From NCBI GenBank assembly GCA_003640385.1, contig RCAB01000095.1:1-64000 (forward strand): a stretch of DNA of 64,000 nucleotides, read 5' to 3'. The notes under the pieces were generated by a model. That model worked only from the letters and a program-made list of their open reading frames with translations. It ran no database searches and had not been told where the DNA came from. This document shows, piece after piece, positions 36,801 through 51,300 of this stretch. A program made the translations under genes and the position numbers. The DNA comes from Setaria digitata. Taxonomy: Eukaryota; Nematoda; Chromadorea; Rhabditida; Setariidae. Position 1 is the stretch's first letter. Every line of letters begins with the position of its first letter.

Positions 36801-38883
36801 ATCTTATTGAAGGATCTCTTGGTAATGTCATGGAATTAGACAATGAACTAGTGTGAATTACCTTAAATTCAGTTAATTTTTAGGGCGAAAAGCAGCAGCA
36901 TATGTTCTTGCATGTTCATTAATTGCTGGCTTATTTTTAATGCAAAATGCAATGATTGGTTGTAAATCTGCACTTAGTTTAGTTGGTGATAAGACAAGGT
37001 TAATTTAAAACTTATCAATTCCATTTAGAATAAGTCGGAATTTTCTGTGCATAAAATCAAAAGGTTTTGCTAATTTAGACTTTATTGTTTCAAAAGACAA
37101 AATAAAATGACATAAAGTTTTACTTAATTAATATTAACTTAGATCAGTCAATGACAATGGCACTTTCGAGACAATCTGCAACCTTGGTTGTAACTGTAAC
37201 GGTACACCACTGTATCCAGTCTGCAACAGACAAGGCCAAGCTTTCTATTCTCCTTGTCATGCTGGCTGTCCATTAAATCAAAGTTTCGTCGATCCTTTGA
37301 TTAAAAAAGTATAATTTTCTTTAAATTTGTTAAATAGCATTATTTTAAATAGATTATGATGTGTTAAATTTTAGAGAAAATTTAATAAAATTCACAGGTG
37401 CTACATAATAGAGATTGTTACCTGTGTCACAGAAGATTTCTCATATTAAAAATAAATTGAGTTAATTATCTGAAACATGCGCTTATAACCGCCGATCAGC
37501 ATTTTAAACAATCTACGTAATAAAGGATACTTCCTGCCTCATGCCTTTTTCCCTTCAAGTCAGTTCCTTCTCCCTTTATGCCATCAGTCCTAGACTCTTT
37601 TTCGAGCTAAACTTCCAGGTCTTTCGAAATTGCAACTGCTCGAACAGTTCAGATCGTGAGGTATCACGTGATTTTTGTGATCAAACTGTTTGTGAGCAAA
37701 AATTCATGTGGTATTTTGTGAACTTAGCATTCTCAGGTATCTTCGGTGGAATGACCATTATCCCAGCAGTACTAATAATTCTCAGGTGAGTAGACTTTTA
37801 ATGGGCTTTTATCATATCAGTAGTAGTGCACTCTAAGTCTTGACAAATCTTGTCTTCATTTCAGTGCAATGATAAGATTTTCGATTATGGTATCACACAA
37901 AAAAAAAAAAAAAGAAAAAAAAAACTTGTGAAACTCTATTTTGCACTTAACAGAATCTGCTGGAATGACAGGCATTTTATTGGAGAGTTTCAAGATCACT
38001 TAACCATTCTTCACACCTTATTGTTTCAATTCCAATCTTCACTTCTAACTGTTTAATCCTTTATTTTTCTTATCACTGATAACATAAGGACCGTGCTATA
38101 CTTTCCCATGTCCTCTTCATCTCACTCTTTGAACTTCTTTGAAATTATACTTCCATCTTTTTTTTCCATTCAAGAGCAATTTACAAATCAGTATAAAAGT
38201 GTTAAGATCGGTGCCGCCAGTAGACCGAAGCATTTCTCTTGGTTTTCAAGGATTCTTGGTCAGCTTAATTGGTTTGTTCATTTCGAATTTTAATCAGAAC
38301 TAAAGAATAACTTCATTGCTGTAATCATCTTTTGAGTTTAATTCAGTTCAGCTGATATCATATTTCAGGAAAACTTAGAAAATAGCAATGTCAAGATTTC
38401 TGTCAAGTGATAATGTATCATTGCAGCAACATTACCGTCACCCGTTTTTTGGGGTTGGATCGTTGACAAATCTTGTGTCCTCTGGAACACCATTTGTGAC
38501 GAGAAATCGAGAGGCGCTTGTGAAATATATGATGCTGATAAATTACGGCTTATGACGCATTTAACTTATGGCATCTTGAGGTATGACCTTTAACTTACAA
38601 GGTTAACTCTAACTTAGCTAACATTCCTTTTCACTGTTCGGGTTCTTCTCAAAATTGCTCCTTAATTCGCATTTCGAGCCATGCTGTCAGTGTCGCGTGT
38701 AACATATCCTGCTGACTTAGGCTGCTTTCGTCAATTCCTGATATCGCCGTGCTTTATTTCGCAAAAGATCTCTTACTGACGGATTATGAACCATCTCAGA
38801 AAGTGGAAACAAAACTAGATGGAACTGCTGACGACCATCTCTTCACCACTGATACTGATGCTAAATTTGGGATACCGAACTAG
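30824..38883 (+). CDS. Organic anion transporting polypeptide (OATP/SLCO family)
   Basis: Nineteen phase-consistent exons: 30824-30841, 31137-31207, 31295-31415, 32166-32252, 32595-32711, 33431-33544, 34152-34314, 34425-34511, 34838-34995, 35217-35281, 35415-35530, 36128-36292, 36601-36675, 36884-36998, 37143-37308, 37619-37785, 38192-38271, 38427-38580, 38721-38883; 2202 bp, 733 residues, a normal OATP size. OATPs are twelve-helix major-facilitator carriers for bile salts, steroid conjugates, eicosanoids and drugs at the plasma membrane. Visible hallmarks: a VSYFGSK-GNRARWIG loop early; the family signature around residue 268 as DPSWIGRWWAGFLG (Ala of GAWW replaced by Arg); a Kazal-like extracellular loop near residues 497-580 rich in cysteines (CNLGCNCNGTPLYPVC, HAGCPL, NCNCS); and the late motif LPSPVFWGWIVDKSCVLW. 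The first coding exon is only 18 bp. An N gap lies in the intron between exons 11 and 12, but no exon is missing by phase. Confidence 0.94.
36004..36057. other. Assembly gap (54 N)
   Basis: A run of N within an OATP intron, followed directly by gctgcggg and a poly(A) tract of 13. The homopolymer is the likely cause of the break. The flanking exons (ending 35530 and starting 36128) join in frame without it, so the gap does not hide a required exon. Confidence 0.95.
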
Positions 38884-41800
38884 AAAAGCAATTATAATTC
38901 ATTCTAATAGTCATTTCCGGTCTCCAGATTTCGCAACTCTCATACAAGTCATTCCAGTAATTTGCAATTATTTCTTCGACTTGAAAATATCAAAATCACT
39001 CGGGTATTATTCTCCATTTTGTGTTGCAATTCTATTTTAATAAGCCCCTATTACAATCTGTTGTTCTTCTGCTATAGGAACTTAGAAACTCAGAGACTAA
39101 GAAATGACTAGAAAACATTTGAGCTCGACCAATGAAACTACTACTCATACTTTTCGTCACAATAAAGTTCCTTGAAATTATTGTGAGACTTTGCTTTCTT
39201 ACAAAGTGACTCAATAGGCATTCGCTTCGATTTTCGCTGAGTTTGAATTTCAAACTTTTTAGTCGGAACAGTTCTTCTAATTTTTGCCTCTTTTTTGAGA
39301 GAAAAACACTTGATGCCTAAAATATATTTACTGTGATATAACTACATGGCACTTATGAATGATTGGTCAACTTTTAATTGTAATATTTCTTTTGTTCATT
39401 TCTATCCCAAACTATCGTATTGCACAGATGTCCTAACTGCCTCGTAAGCAGTAAAAGTTTATGTCAATAATTAAACTTCCATATGGAATATCAAAACTTT
39501 GAAGTAAGTGGATATTAATAAGAATAAAGAAATTTTTCACAAGACTGGATGTGTTAAATTTTGATATTATTAATTATCTAATGATTAACCAATCGCAAGT
39601 TATCAGTTAGATGTGCTGTGAATGAAATGATGTGAAGATTTTGTTGACAGTAATTTGTGAAGTGGCAGGAGTGCACTTTCTGTATGCTATTTCTGTCTCT
39701 AATTAATTAATCAAATAATCATTTATATGCAAATTACACAAATTATGAACAAATTAATATTGCAATTGTCAATAAAAGGTTATCAATTCTCAGATTACCA
39801 GGTCGTTCTTGTACTGAATGTCAATGCGTTTTGAATGTAAATAATCCTTATTTATTAACGTACGTAATTATATTAATTCCTAAATGAGGTCATTGTTTCC
39901 TTCACAAAACGATCAATCCTTCATTATTTGTTAGTATTTAATTTTTGAGAAAAAAAAAAAAGAAATAATGAATGAAGTATTGTTACTATCTTCAGTCACG
40001 AATTTAATTAGATCTTGAAAGTTATTACAATCATAATTATAAAAGAATTATTTCTATAAATATGCAATAAAGAATTGAGAATTTGAGTTAGATTCCAATA
40101 GAACTGAAGGCCCTCTTTAAGTGTCGTTACTGAATTATAATTTCAATGCTTGTTTATTGTTTGAATCACTGTTTTTTCATATAAATCGTTCTGGAAAGAA
40201 CAAGCAGAAGTCTAATTTTAAGTAGTGATAAGAAATAGTCTATCTAATAGTGATAAGAAATATACTTGAATTCAATTTGTTGTAAAATAAGGAAAGGCAA
40301 TAAGAGGTGATGGGAAGCGGAAATGAAATTAAAAATATCACAAAATGGAAAAGAAAAGAAAAGGAAAGTAGAACTGTGATTGGTCTCAGCAAGGCGTCAG
40401 AAAATGTGTAAATGGAAATTATATGCTAAGAAGATTTTGTTTGACGAACTCGAAAACAGTCACATCAAATTAAAAGATACAAAACTTTTACATATTATCA
40501 AAAATTTGACGAGAAAAATGAATCTTCCGTGGATATATTTCAGGTATGTTCATCCAGAAATTCATTTTCTTCATATTAAGTAAAAATAATTTGTTTTTTT
40601 TACAAAAAGATTCTGAAGCATAAATTTTTAACAGATTATGATGAAGTACGGTGGTTTTTTTTTTTTGGCAGATTCTGAAGTTATGTTGTTTTCTTAAAGC
40701 AATTTGAAATGAGTTGGTTTGGCGTCAGATAACAGTTAGGAAATTTTGATGAATTTTCTTAAATCTTTCAAACTTTTCTTCACCTATTAGATAATACAAG
40801 GCTGCATTATCTTCATTTAGACACCGTTCGTTGAGTGTGACCTTTTCCTGCACTTATGAAGTAAACTTTTTCTAGTCGGAAGTCATCTTTGATGACCTTG
40901 TCCGCCTTAGAAGTACTCATTCAAGCGTATTTTCTCATTTAACAATATATGCCTCTTTTTTTTTCCTTTTTTTTATTACAAATAGATTTATTTGTTCGCC
41001 ATTAATTCCCGAATAATTGCTCAACACGAATGGAAATTGCCCATGCAATCAACACGACAAATAAGAAAAATGCGCAGTTGTTTGGTTGGTGTACGAGCAT
41101 CACATTGATCTTGCATTAATCAATCATCATATCAAAGAAACTTGCTTAAATAATGAGATGATGCTCTTGGCCGAAGTGAAATAATCCCATGAGGCCTACT
41201 TTGCTTATTTTCCAACATCCATCAAAATTGCCACCATACCTGGCAGAATGATAGAGTTAGCGGATCAGTGATCATTGTATTGATATGTGTTTAATGAGCA
41301 TTTATTTGTGTTTAACATTTCATCATTTTAATTGCCATTTGCCTTAGTTGCACAACTATGCGAGACTTGTTGCCAGCACCAGTTGCATTCTTTTTCGATT
41401 ATTAACGCATATTCATCAATTGTCTTTTTGAAGTTATTTCAAAAAATAGTGGAAGATTTAAGTTTCACTACTTCTGGATGATGGCAATAATCCGAACTGA
41501 TCTTTCTCTTGCTCTTTGTTTTTCCTCATCAGCATTCTATTACTTTATCCCGTGCATTGATCAACAACACTTTTTAAAAGAGAATAATGTTCAGTAATTA
41601 TCTAGAATGAATTCCTGCCACTTTCTCCTTACAATGTTATTAGTTGCTTCCGTTCTATTTATTTGTTGGTCATTTCAGAATTCGAAAAAATTGCTTAGCT
41701 TTTTTAAAATTGGCTTGCAGTTGGAATCAGATGTCCTTTGAAGCTTCTATGAGTTACAGCAAAATGAAATTAGTATTCTCCGTTGATGTTTGCCAATTTT

Positions 41801-44800
41801 CAATGGGATTTTGTGTTTGTATAAAATTTCATCTCATTTCACTTTACCCTCACCCGAACATTAATACTCCTTCGTTTCTGAAGTGCCAATGTTACTGACT
41901 AGATCGGTCTCTCACTATTATCGAAATTCCATTGAAGAACATAGTTTTCAATTTTTGATGCAGTTTTCTAATGACTGTATTGGTTTCACCTTTCCTTTGT
42001 TTAACTAAATTTTTAATTTAACTAATTTAAAGTCTAAGAATAGTATTTTTCAGCATTAAATTGAATAAATTTGATGAATTGCATCCAAAATAATCGTTTC
42101 AATAAGTAAATTAAAATAAATTTCTATTGTAATCCACTTACTATTGAATATTCGAGCATTTCGAAGTGGCGTTAATTTTTGAAAAGTAAATTCTTTTAAT
42201 TTAATATTTTCTATATGGTGCAGTATTGTGTGTTATTTAATCGCTTGAAGGTTAATGAGTGACCTTTGTAACAATAAACAAATTGATACCGATGAACAAA
42301 GTTGATCATGTTTAGCGCATTGAAAAGTTGAAAGTAGCCGTCTGCTAGCTTATGCCAGCTATGTAAACAGTTGGATGTGGTCAATTAACGGTGACCAATG
42401 ACCAGTGGCCGATCAATATTTCTAAATTTCCCATTCAGATTCATCATCTCATGCCGTGCTTTGATTCTTAATCTTCATTTCATCTTTGGATTACATTAAC
42501 TACTATACTAAAATAAATGATAAATCATCTATACTGGAATACTAGAAATATTAAATACATAGCTTCGTCCCGTTTAGAATGTCTTTTCATCTTTACAACT
42601 TAAATTTAAGAGTTTAAGAGAAATCATTTTTGACTTATGCTCTCTTTTTTCGTCACACTTCTAGGAGCAAGTCATTCAGCAAATCAAAATGATAATATAA
42701 TGGTATCATAGTTCCTGATAAAGAAATTACTAAAGGGCGTTTCTCTTAATTCTCTCAGGATGAATGACTATGTGCAAAATTCCTTGTCAAAAGCGCCTTT
42801 TTTTCCTTTCTATTGTTTCATTCATTTTTCCAACAGTGAATGATAATTTTTTAATCTGATAAATTGATCCTATCACTACCAAACATCAGTTCATCTCCAG
42901 CTCCTCTCTCTCCTTCACTGCACTCCATATTATGTTACCGGCCTGAATTCAATCACAAATTTCTTCATACTATTTATCTTCGTGATAAATCTTACGAATC
43001 ACTGAAAAAAAAGGGAAGTGATGGCCAGTTATTTACATTGTAAAATTTATTAATACATTAATGAAAGAGACGACAATTTTCAAAAAATTTTCTCGAATCA
43101 TTTTTTTACCGAACAATTAGGTGTTTATTAAATTAAAACAAAAAAAAAGATGATGTCACCCTTTTTGTCGTCGGTTTGATTTGCCGTAAGACATGTGTTC
43201 ATATAAGTTCTTCCAGTAAGATTATGATAAAAGAAAGCAATCGATCATTTATTCCTTCTGAAACTTCCACTGAAAGGTATCTTCAGAAGCGATCGACAGA
43301 GCAGTTAAAATATCAGAAAAGAAAAAAATTTTAATGCATTTCATTAACAACATTAATTAAAGTTTTTCTCTCCATTATGATGCAATCTTATCACTTATAT
43401 AGAAAACATTTTCGACAACAGAATAAGTGACTGAAGATAAGGTGAGAAATGAATAAAGCATAAGAAATATTTCTATGAAGGAAGTCATTAAGCTTGTGAG
43501 AAAAATAATCCCTCCTCTAAAGAGCTGATTACTAAATTCTTAATGATAATGACTGATGAAAGGATAGCAAACTTGATGACTCTTCTTAATGAGCATCTCG
43601 ATTAGAATAATTTTATTGCTTTTGAACGCCAAACATCTAATAGATTCGCCTGCCGTTGGTTGATGTATTTATTGAAATTTGACAATTAATCAGACATGAT
43701 GAACAATTTCTGGAAGTTTCAGAAGCAGTTTGTCGAAGTTTTACAGTTAGAAAATCTTTAAAACAGTTTGTTCATTCTAATCTTGCACATCACATAGAGC
43801 TTAAATCTTTTGAAGAATCTTGGTTCAACTGAACTTTTATCATGAGCAAGACGTAGTCATAGCTAATCTGTCTCTCTAGACTCTTCTCAATGAATATTTT
43901 CACGTTTAAGCACACTTTTTTGTGAAGTGTAATACTTTCTTATCAGCAAAATGCTTTAAACTGAATAATCAAACAATCATGTGATATCGAGTTTGTTTTT
44001 CAGCGAATGCCATTGGAGGTTTTAATTGCTTTTGCACAAATGGAAGCAACTTCTGCTGTAATTTTGAAATGAGTACAAAAGGAAGAGTGAATGAGGCTAA
44101 TTTAAGAATGGGCCTATCAAACTTTTATCCCTCTGATCCTGTCAGTAATCCGATTCCGTCCTCATCTACAATCTTATTCTTATTTCTCTCTTCAGCAACG
44201 ATACCATCCTCTTTTTTTACTTCTTTCCTCATAGATTATTCCATAGCCCTCATTGCTTATCTTACTTTCTGGAATTCATGCATCTCATATTTTGCAAAAT
44301 TTCTAACTAACTATTTTTTAATTAAAAAACAACTAAACTATTTGATCTTATTTATGAATACGGAAATATTCTTGAAACCAATAATCTAACTTAGATCCTG
44401 AAAAAAATTTTGAAAAAAAAAGCACTTCAAATTGTATAAACAATATTTAACTTTTGACTTTCTAATATGCAAGAGAAATGATAGCTAAAGAGTTTCATCG
44501 ATTTTCCATTAGCTTTTATAGGATTATATTTCACATCCATAAGGACGAAAAAGATTTCTGTAATGCAAAATTATTTTTTCGCTATTTATCGACACTTTCA
44601 TAAAAACTGTCCAAACAAAAAAACCTAAAAAAATTTTATTATGAATTTTTCGACGTTGAATCTAATTAAGAGTTCACTTTTAAACTTACTGATTACATAT
44701 TTTATCAGTTAGGATAGGCTGTTATCTGATCAAATCTGATAAAAAAAAAAAAATTTGACTCATCGTTAAAATTCAACATTCTGATAAGCGCTGGCATGTT

Positions 44801-45321
44801 TTAAGTTTCTCATCTGATAAACATATGATACAAACTTTGCGTAATATTCTAGTTGTTATTTAACCTGGAAGTGTCTTGATAGGTACTTGACAAGTTGATA
44901 AGGTACTATAATTTGGATGATAATTAGAATTGTACATTCAAGCGATTAATTTTCGCACATCGTCTAAGGACATCGACGCAATCATTATCGTAGTTTGTGG
45001 TAATGATGGAAAAGTTAAAATGAAGTCAATTTCTGTTTTCAAATTGTTTCACATCCACCTTTCTAAAACTAACTATCAAGGTCAATTTTGAAATAATCAA
45101 ATAAGTGTCAAATAAAAATATCAATTACTATTTTTATTATATTGCCGTTTCTTTGCTGCTGCAAACATGCATTTCAAAAAAGAAAAAAAAATCAGGTCGT
45201 TTTTTGTCGACTTTCATTCATAGAGAGCAAAAAAATTCATTTTGAGATTCGTCTCTCTTGCATGTATCTGTATATATGTACGAAAAAATTTCACCGAAAA
45301 ATGTATTTTTTGTGAAATTTG
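38884..45321. other. Large gene-poor interval
   Basis: About 6.4 kb of AT-rich sequence downstream of the OATP gene. Frames at 38819-39040, 39032-39253, 40380-40583, 41644-41898 and 44069-44389 were read; only a cysteine-containing stretch at 44004-44140 has any coding character. No transposon ends, tRNA or tandem array was recognised. Confidence 0.5.
44004..44140 (+). other. Possible orphan exon, cysteine-rich
   Basis: After a TTTTTCAG acceptor the frame (entered in phase 1) reads NAIGGFNCFCTNGSNFCCNF and continues polar to ...NFYPSDP, followed by a GTCAGT donor-like site. Five cysteines lie in the first twenty residues. No upstream signal-peptide exon or downstream partner was found, so this is a candidate only. 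Confidence 0.25.
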
Positions 45322-48300
45322 ATGGTTAGTATCGAAGGAGATAAAATGGACCAGTTAATGACCGGAAAATCGAAGGTATTCAATTTATGTTACATGTATT
45401 GTTTCATAAATCTGGAAATTATCTTTTTTTTTCTCATTATCTGCGCTAGAATCATACCTTTCTACAAGGTCAAGTTAGAGTCTTTCTTCACCTTTAGTTA
45501 TTGCTAAGTACACATGTGGAGCTTACTTATCATCTTCTTTGTTGTATCGTAACCATAGCTTAAGCATTTGTGATATAATCAAAAAAAGCTACTGAGCCAA
45601 TGCTGTTAGATTTATTAAGCGTCAGTGGTAAGATTAAGAGAGAAAGAGACTACTTGTCATGTCAAACTTTTCCAGGTGAAAGTTAATACTAGCAAGAAAA
45701 AAAAGAAAAAAAAAAAGAGAAAAAACGATATTGAAAATCGAACGATGGCTTATACCCGACAGCCGTTACTTGTAACTTCAACTAATCTTGAACAATTTTT
45801 GGTTGATCGATTATCACCAACAAGTTGCACAGCTACTAATGTTACTAATCACTCTGATAGTGATGAACCTATATACTATTATACTTTAGCTCAAAATCCC
45901 GCAAACTTGGTAATCTTAAATACTTTTTCATTTTTATACGATCGATTTCTGGCAAACAATTTATTAATTGCTGATTGTGAATAATTTGACGCAATCACAT
46001 TGTCTAACATAGCTTCACGACAAGTACATAATTCGTACATGTCAATAGTACCATGAATTATACATATTTCATGATATTATATTTCATTCAGCCATTTAAG
46101 AATTATATATGCATAGCAATAAAGAAATATCATAGGTGTTATACGCCATGTACGTGACGTGAACTATGTGTTCCAGTTTTCGATTCACATTCGTTTTTTC
46201 CTTGAAATTACTAACTTATTGAGAAGCAAGAGAGGTAGATTACATTTTAGCCCGTTCTGTCATCATATGGTGGTCCGGAAACGAGCCGATTACATTCCTA
46301 TCGATCATACGATGATGTATACAGGTAATACTTGCAGCAGTCATTCTGGAGGCACATCTTGATTTCTTGGAAAGCGTTTTTATTAAAATTATTATTTTTC
46401 AAATTAGTTTCAGCATTATATTAGAAAGTGCATTATCAAAGGAAGTTCGCCAAATTGAATGACCGAAATGGAGGGACAGGTAGTCCTGATAGTGATTAAT
46501 TCGGATTGTAAGAGGCATCTGAATTGAGACATTATCTAGCGTTTTTGCTTTCCTTTTGTTCAGCCACGAGTACCTTTCAAAACGCAATACATCCACGCCA
46601 TGGGTGTCATCAGCGTTTTCACGTGAATCAGAAGCACGACGTCTCAGTGCCGCCAACTATCAGGATTGCTATTGTTGTTCTATCGATCATTCCCAAAATC
46701 TCACTACCACGTTTCAGAGTCGACCTGAAGATGTATGGCAGGTATAATAGTTCAGTCTAAGTCATCAGTTCTAGTTAGTTCGATTTCGTCTTTCACAATA
46801 TTTTGGTTATATTTTAAACTGATCAGACAAGATCCACTTTTTTTGCGTCAAATTGATTTCCATTCTGTTTTATAGACTCGAAAAGCTTACTATGAAGAAG
46901 AAGTAGTGATTGTTCTGAAGGACGACGTAGAATGTCTTGGTTTCTCCATGAGTGACGTTATTCCAGGCAATCACAGCGCCAGCATCAATTCTATTCTTCC
47001 TGGTATGAAACAATTCAAATATATCTGCTTATTTTTAAACAAACTTGAATTTCTATTACTATTAGCAAGAGGGTTCAGAAGTCTCGAGGTAAAAGTAAGG
47101 TGAAACCTTTACATCTGTGCATTTATTAACCGTAATGTAAATTTCGAATGATTTCATGTATACAGCCACATTCATTTGATTGTTTCTTCCGAAATTTGTT
47201 TAAAAATTAATTTAAGTAATATATTAATTTTTCTTTTGTACCAATTATTTTATATTGACATTAACATAGTCATTTTATATCAGTATTAATTAAATTAAAC
47301 AAATGTTTCTTTTCGTACTGCATATTTTGTAAAATATACCATTATATTTAATAGTACACTACCTGACAAAACTATACATTCCCATCGAAATTCGAAATTC
47401 ATTTTGACAAAAAATTTCAAAAATAACCAACAATTTGTGAGTGACACTGTAGCGCTATTATTCATCATTTTGCTTTTTTTTTCTTTTTTTTTTTTCCAAT
47501 CAGTGAAGTGCAGTCATTCTTGAAAAATGATACGTTAAATGTTTGGATATCTCAGTCTAGAGTTCACGACTGATCGATTTCAAGAATATTTCGCAATGTT
47601 CATTACTGGTCATTTAATTTCGCAATGTTCATTACTGGTCATTTCTGTCCATCGTACTAAAATGATACGAAAAACTTTTGAAGTGTTGAGCATTTAATGG
47701 AATCGTCAACAATTCTTCGAACTCTCTATATGAATGGCTTGTTTGAAACGATTTCCATATCAGATTTAAGGCTGAATGATTGAATTACTTTTTAAATTAA
47801 TTATCCAACTGCTCTCTTTCATTCACTGTCCTACTTAGAGAGAAAGGTTACATTTCTTATTGAAATGTTCCAAAATTTGGCCCCATTTGGACATAAAAGA
47901 TTTAATAGAAAAATAAAAAAGAAAAAGGAAGAAGTTATTATTTTTTTGGATAAGGGCCGAAACAGAAATAAAATCTTTAGCAGTTCCAGTTCAATTTTTT
48001 TCTCAGAAATTGATATAATTATTTTAAGATTGTTTTTGCATAGTCATTTGCTTTCTCGAAAAGTAAACTGTTTTTCGAATTAAGGAAAGGAGAGAAAAAA
48101 ACGCTGAATTATTTATTACTTTAATAAATTAGGAAAAGCAGCTGTCTAGTTTGCTTATTGGTCTAAGCTCGGAAGATAGGACTACCAGAACTGTGTAAAT
48201 TATGCTTTTCGTGTAGTTAACAAAATTTACATAAACAAGAACACAAATAAACTTCTTGATTTCTTTAAGCTTCTTCTGTAAGTCAAATTTTTAGGCAGAA

Positions 48301-51300
48301 TTTTTATACATTGGATAAATTTCCCGTACCTCTCAATCCGAGACATTTTTGTTATAAAAGGTATAGAAATTTAAATGGTATCCATACAAACTTTTCCCTT
48401 ATCAAAGCTGCAATTGTCCGAAAAAAGTATCTTTATCATTATATTAACACTGATATTTTGCTTTTTTGAGTATTATTTATATAATTATTTGATATTAGAC
48501 TGTCTTAACAAAAGCTGTTTAAACTAAAGACCTTTTGCACTAAGCCAAAAAGCCAACTCTTAGAAAATCCCACACGAATATGGCAAATTGTTCCCAATGC
48601 CAATTAAAAATGATAGCACGAATGCATACGGTGTTGCTTACGTAACGTATCATATAGTTCATATTATCTCGGTAATTAGCTTTTAATATGTAATAAAGAT
48701 CAATCTAATTTTGCATATAGTGATTGGGGTGATATGATATAGCACCATTGTTGGTATTTATCTTGTGTAGCAAACAAAATTCTCATGACGAACGATGATA
48801 GGGTGATAGGAATATAGTTTTTGGCCATCGTTAGTCCAAATAAGAGGTCAGAGTTCGAACTTATACTTTCATAGCAGTAGTCACATGATGGCAGTATTGT
48901 TGAATGAGCTAATGTAAATAATCCATACATATGAACACACCCGTGCAGACACCCCACACAGACACACACCAAAAATGAAGTTAGGGCATGAAGCTAGTCC
49001 TTAGCTTTTCTTGGCTATTTTAGTTCTGCAAAACTTTTGTTCCAGATGGGAAGGAGAATATAACTGATGGACAGATGTTCGACGTGCCACTCAACCAACA
49101 TAAACGTTCAACTTTGCTTCCTTTGCTTTAAATGTTTGCTTGTGATAGTCCATGAACGCTAGGAAAGGCTGATCATTTTGAACTGATATCTTATCATCAT
49201 GATTTCATCAGCTTCATATTGATTCCTTTCTGTCCTTCTACGACAACGATTTACCATTCTTCGAATATATGCAATTTTGAGATCTCGATGCTATAATTGA
49301 AGAATAGATTTTTTTTAAGCAAGATAAGTATTCGTTGCATACTTGTACAATCACTGGTAGAAGTATTCAGAACTTCCTATCACATTTCCAAACCTAAAAT
49401 GTGATAAAAGTATCAAAGAGAAATTACGCAGTAGCCGGAAGATAAATGAGGTAGAAGAGAGAGACAAAATGCTCTATCATGACTGATTGCACACTTATCT
49501 CGTTTCTAGACTTTGATATGATAATAGAGTTGACGAGCCTTGTGAAAGTATTTTTTTAATAAATTTTCTTAAAATATGTTTTGAGAAACTTAAAGGATCT
49601 GAATTTGGAATTCAAGTTGGGAAAGCAAGAAGGAAGAGAGCATTTCTTAACGCACATCACAAGTTTCACATGCGAGTAACACTGACACATTAGAATTTTC
49701 AACAAAATCTCTATAGAAGGAGAAAAGTTATTAAAATATCCAAAATTTAGGTAAATAATGTTTGCGGAACATTTGGTCACTTAAACTATTTAAAATTTCT
49801 TGATGATCTAACATCTTGAAGTTCGGTAGCACCAATTTGATAAGTATTAGACAACTGATTTTTTCGTAATAAATACTTTGATTTAGATTAAAAGATGAAA
49901 ATTAAAGACAGACTAATCGATCTTCGAGAGCAAGCAAAAAGAAGCGTTTTTGAGTTTTGGTTGTTTGTCACAATAAAAAACCGCTTGAGCGGAAATCTGT
50001 TATTATTATTATTATTATCATAGTTTTTTTCTTTTTTTTTTTTTGTTATTTCCTCTATTGAATTTATTTTGTCTGTTCTAGTGGAGAAGGAAGAATCAAT
50101 AAAACAGAAAACGAAATTTGTTGAATTTATAAAATTTAGCACAAACTTCTACAGAATTAAAGCCAAAATTCTTACATACCTTCCCTTTTTCATATTCATT
50201 TTGCAAAGAAATCAAAACAACTTCATTATTGCTTTTGCTATCAACAGATAATGCAGTATATTATCCCCAATTACTCAAAATTTACTAAAGAATTTAAATT
50301 TGTCTCAAGTGTTGTAGTCTCTTTAGTTATTACCATTGTAATTAATATTACAATAAACTACAACAATATCTATAAACTACTGCAATAACCACTTACATAT
50401 TACTGCCACTACTTTTACAGAAGTAAAAATAACAAATACTGCTACTGCTATTATAATTACTTCATTAGTGTTATCATCATTACTGTTACCGTAATTAGAA
50501 GGACAACAACAGCTACAACTTTTACAATTCATATTAGTCACTGTTATTGAGATATCGTGACTACTGACTTCTTAAAGAAAAAAAAGAAGAAATTTTCTGA
50601 TATAATCAGTTCACTTCTGATCAGTTAGTGAGACAATTGTGAGCTGTTCAAAAAATTATTGAAATTATTCATTTGGATGGTATTTTATTTCTGCCATCGA
50701 ATTTTTAATTTTAAGATCTATTTTTTAAATCATCTCGGAATGATCAGTCGCTGATGATCAGTCGCTATTGTAACTCGTCAAAACTTATTTACCCTTACGT
50801 CTTTAGTGCTTTTGCTTGCAATGCTCTGTTTCAATGCGAGATTAACTGTTTTTTCAAATTTTCTATTTCTCTTTTCCACAATCCACGAGTGATCGCTGCT
50901 ACTATTACTGTTAGCATTGATGGCATCTGTTATTTCATCGAAGCACTCAGCAAACAAACGCCGATCTGATCAATTACGCCGTTCCTCAACTTTTCAAAAT
51001 CCATCAATTAGCGCTGATTCTATACCCATCACGTCAATTCCCAACGATCTTCAACGTGCTCCGTTATTTGGATATATCATTTTCCTTGCAACTGATCAAC
51101 AGAAAAAACGAACCATCCTCTTTGGTTTGTATTTTCGATTGATTAAGGATCGTATCAGAGATTCGTTGATTCTGCCTACCACTTCTTCCAACCTCTCAAA
51201 TTGGCATGGTAGTAGAGAAAGATGTGTTATTTCTTAATTCCTGGGTATTTCTTTTTTTTTTTCACATTTTGTTAAAAGATTTAATGAACTTATTTTCTTC

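Noticed and set aside
46159..46362. 67-codon frame MNYVFQFSIHIRFFL... over PDZ-gene exon 3
   Set aside because: Its exit phase does not match the next exon; the other frame from 46251 (PVLSSYGGPETSRLHS) fits on both sides.
48900..48972. CA-rich stretch with a possible short peptide on the minus strand (MVCVCVGCLHGCVHMYG)
   Set aside because: It is an imperfect CA repeat; the cysteines come from the repeat and not from a conserved domain.
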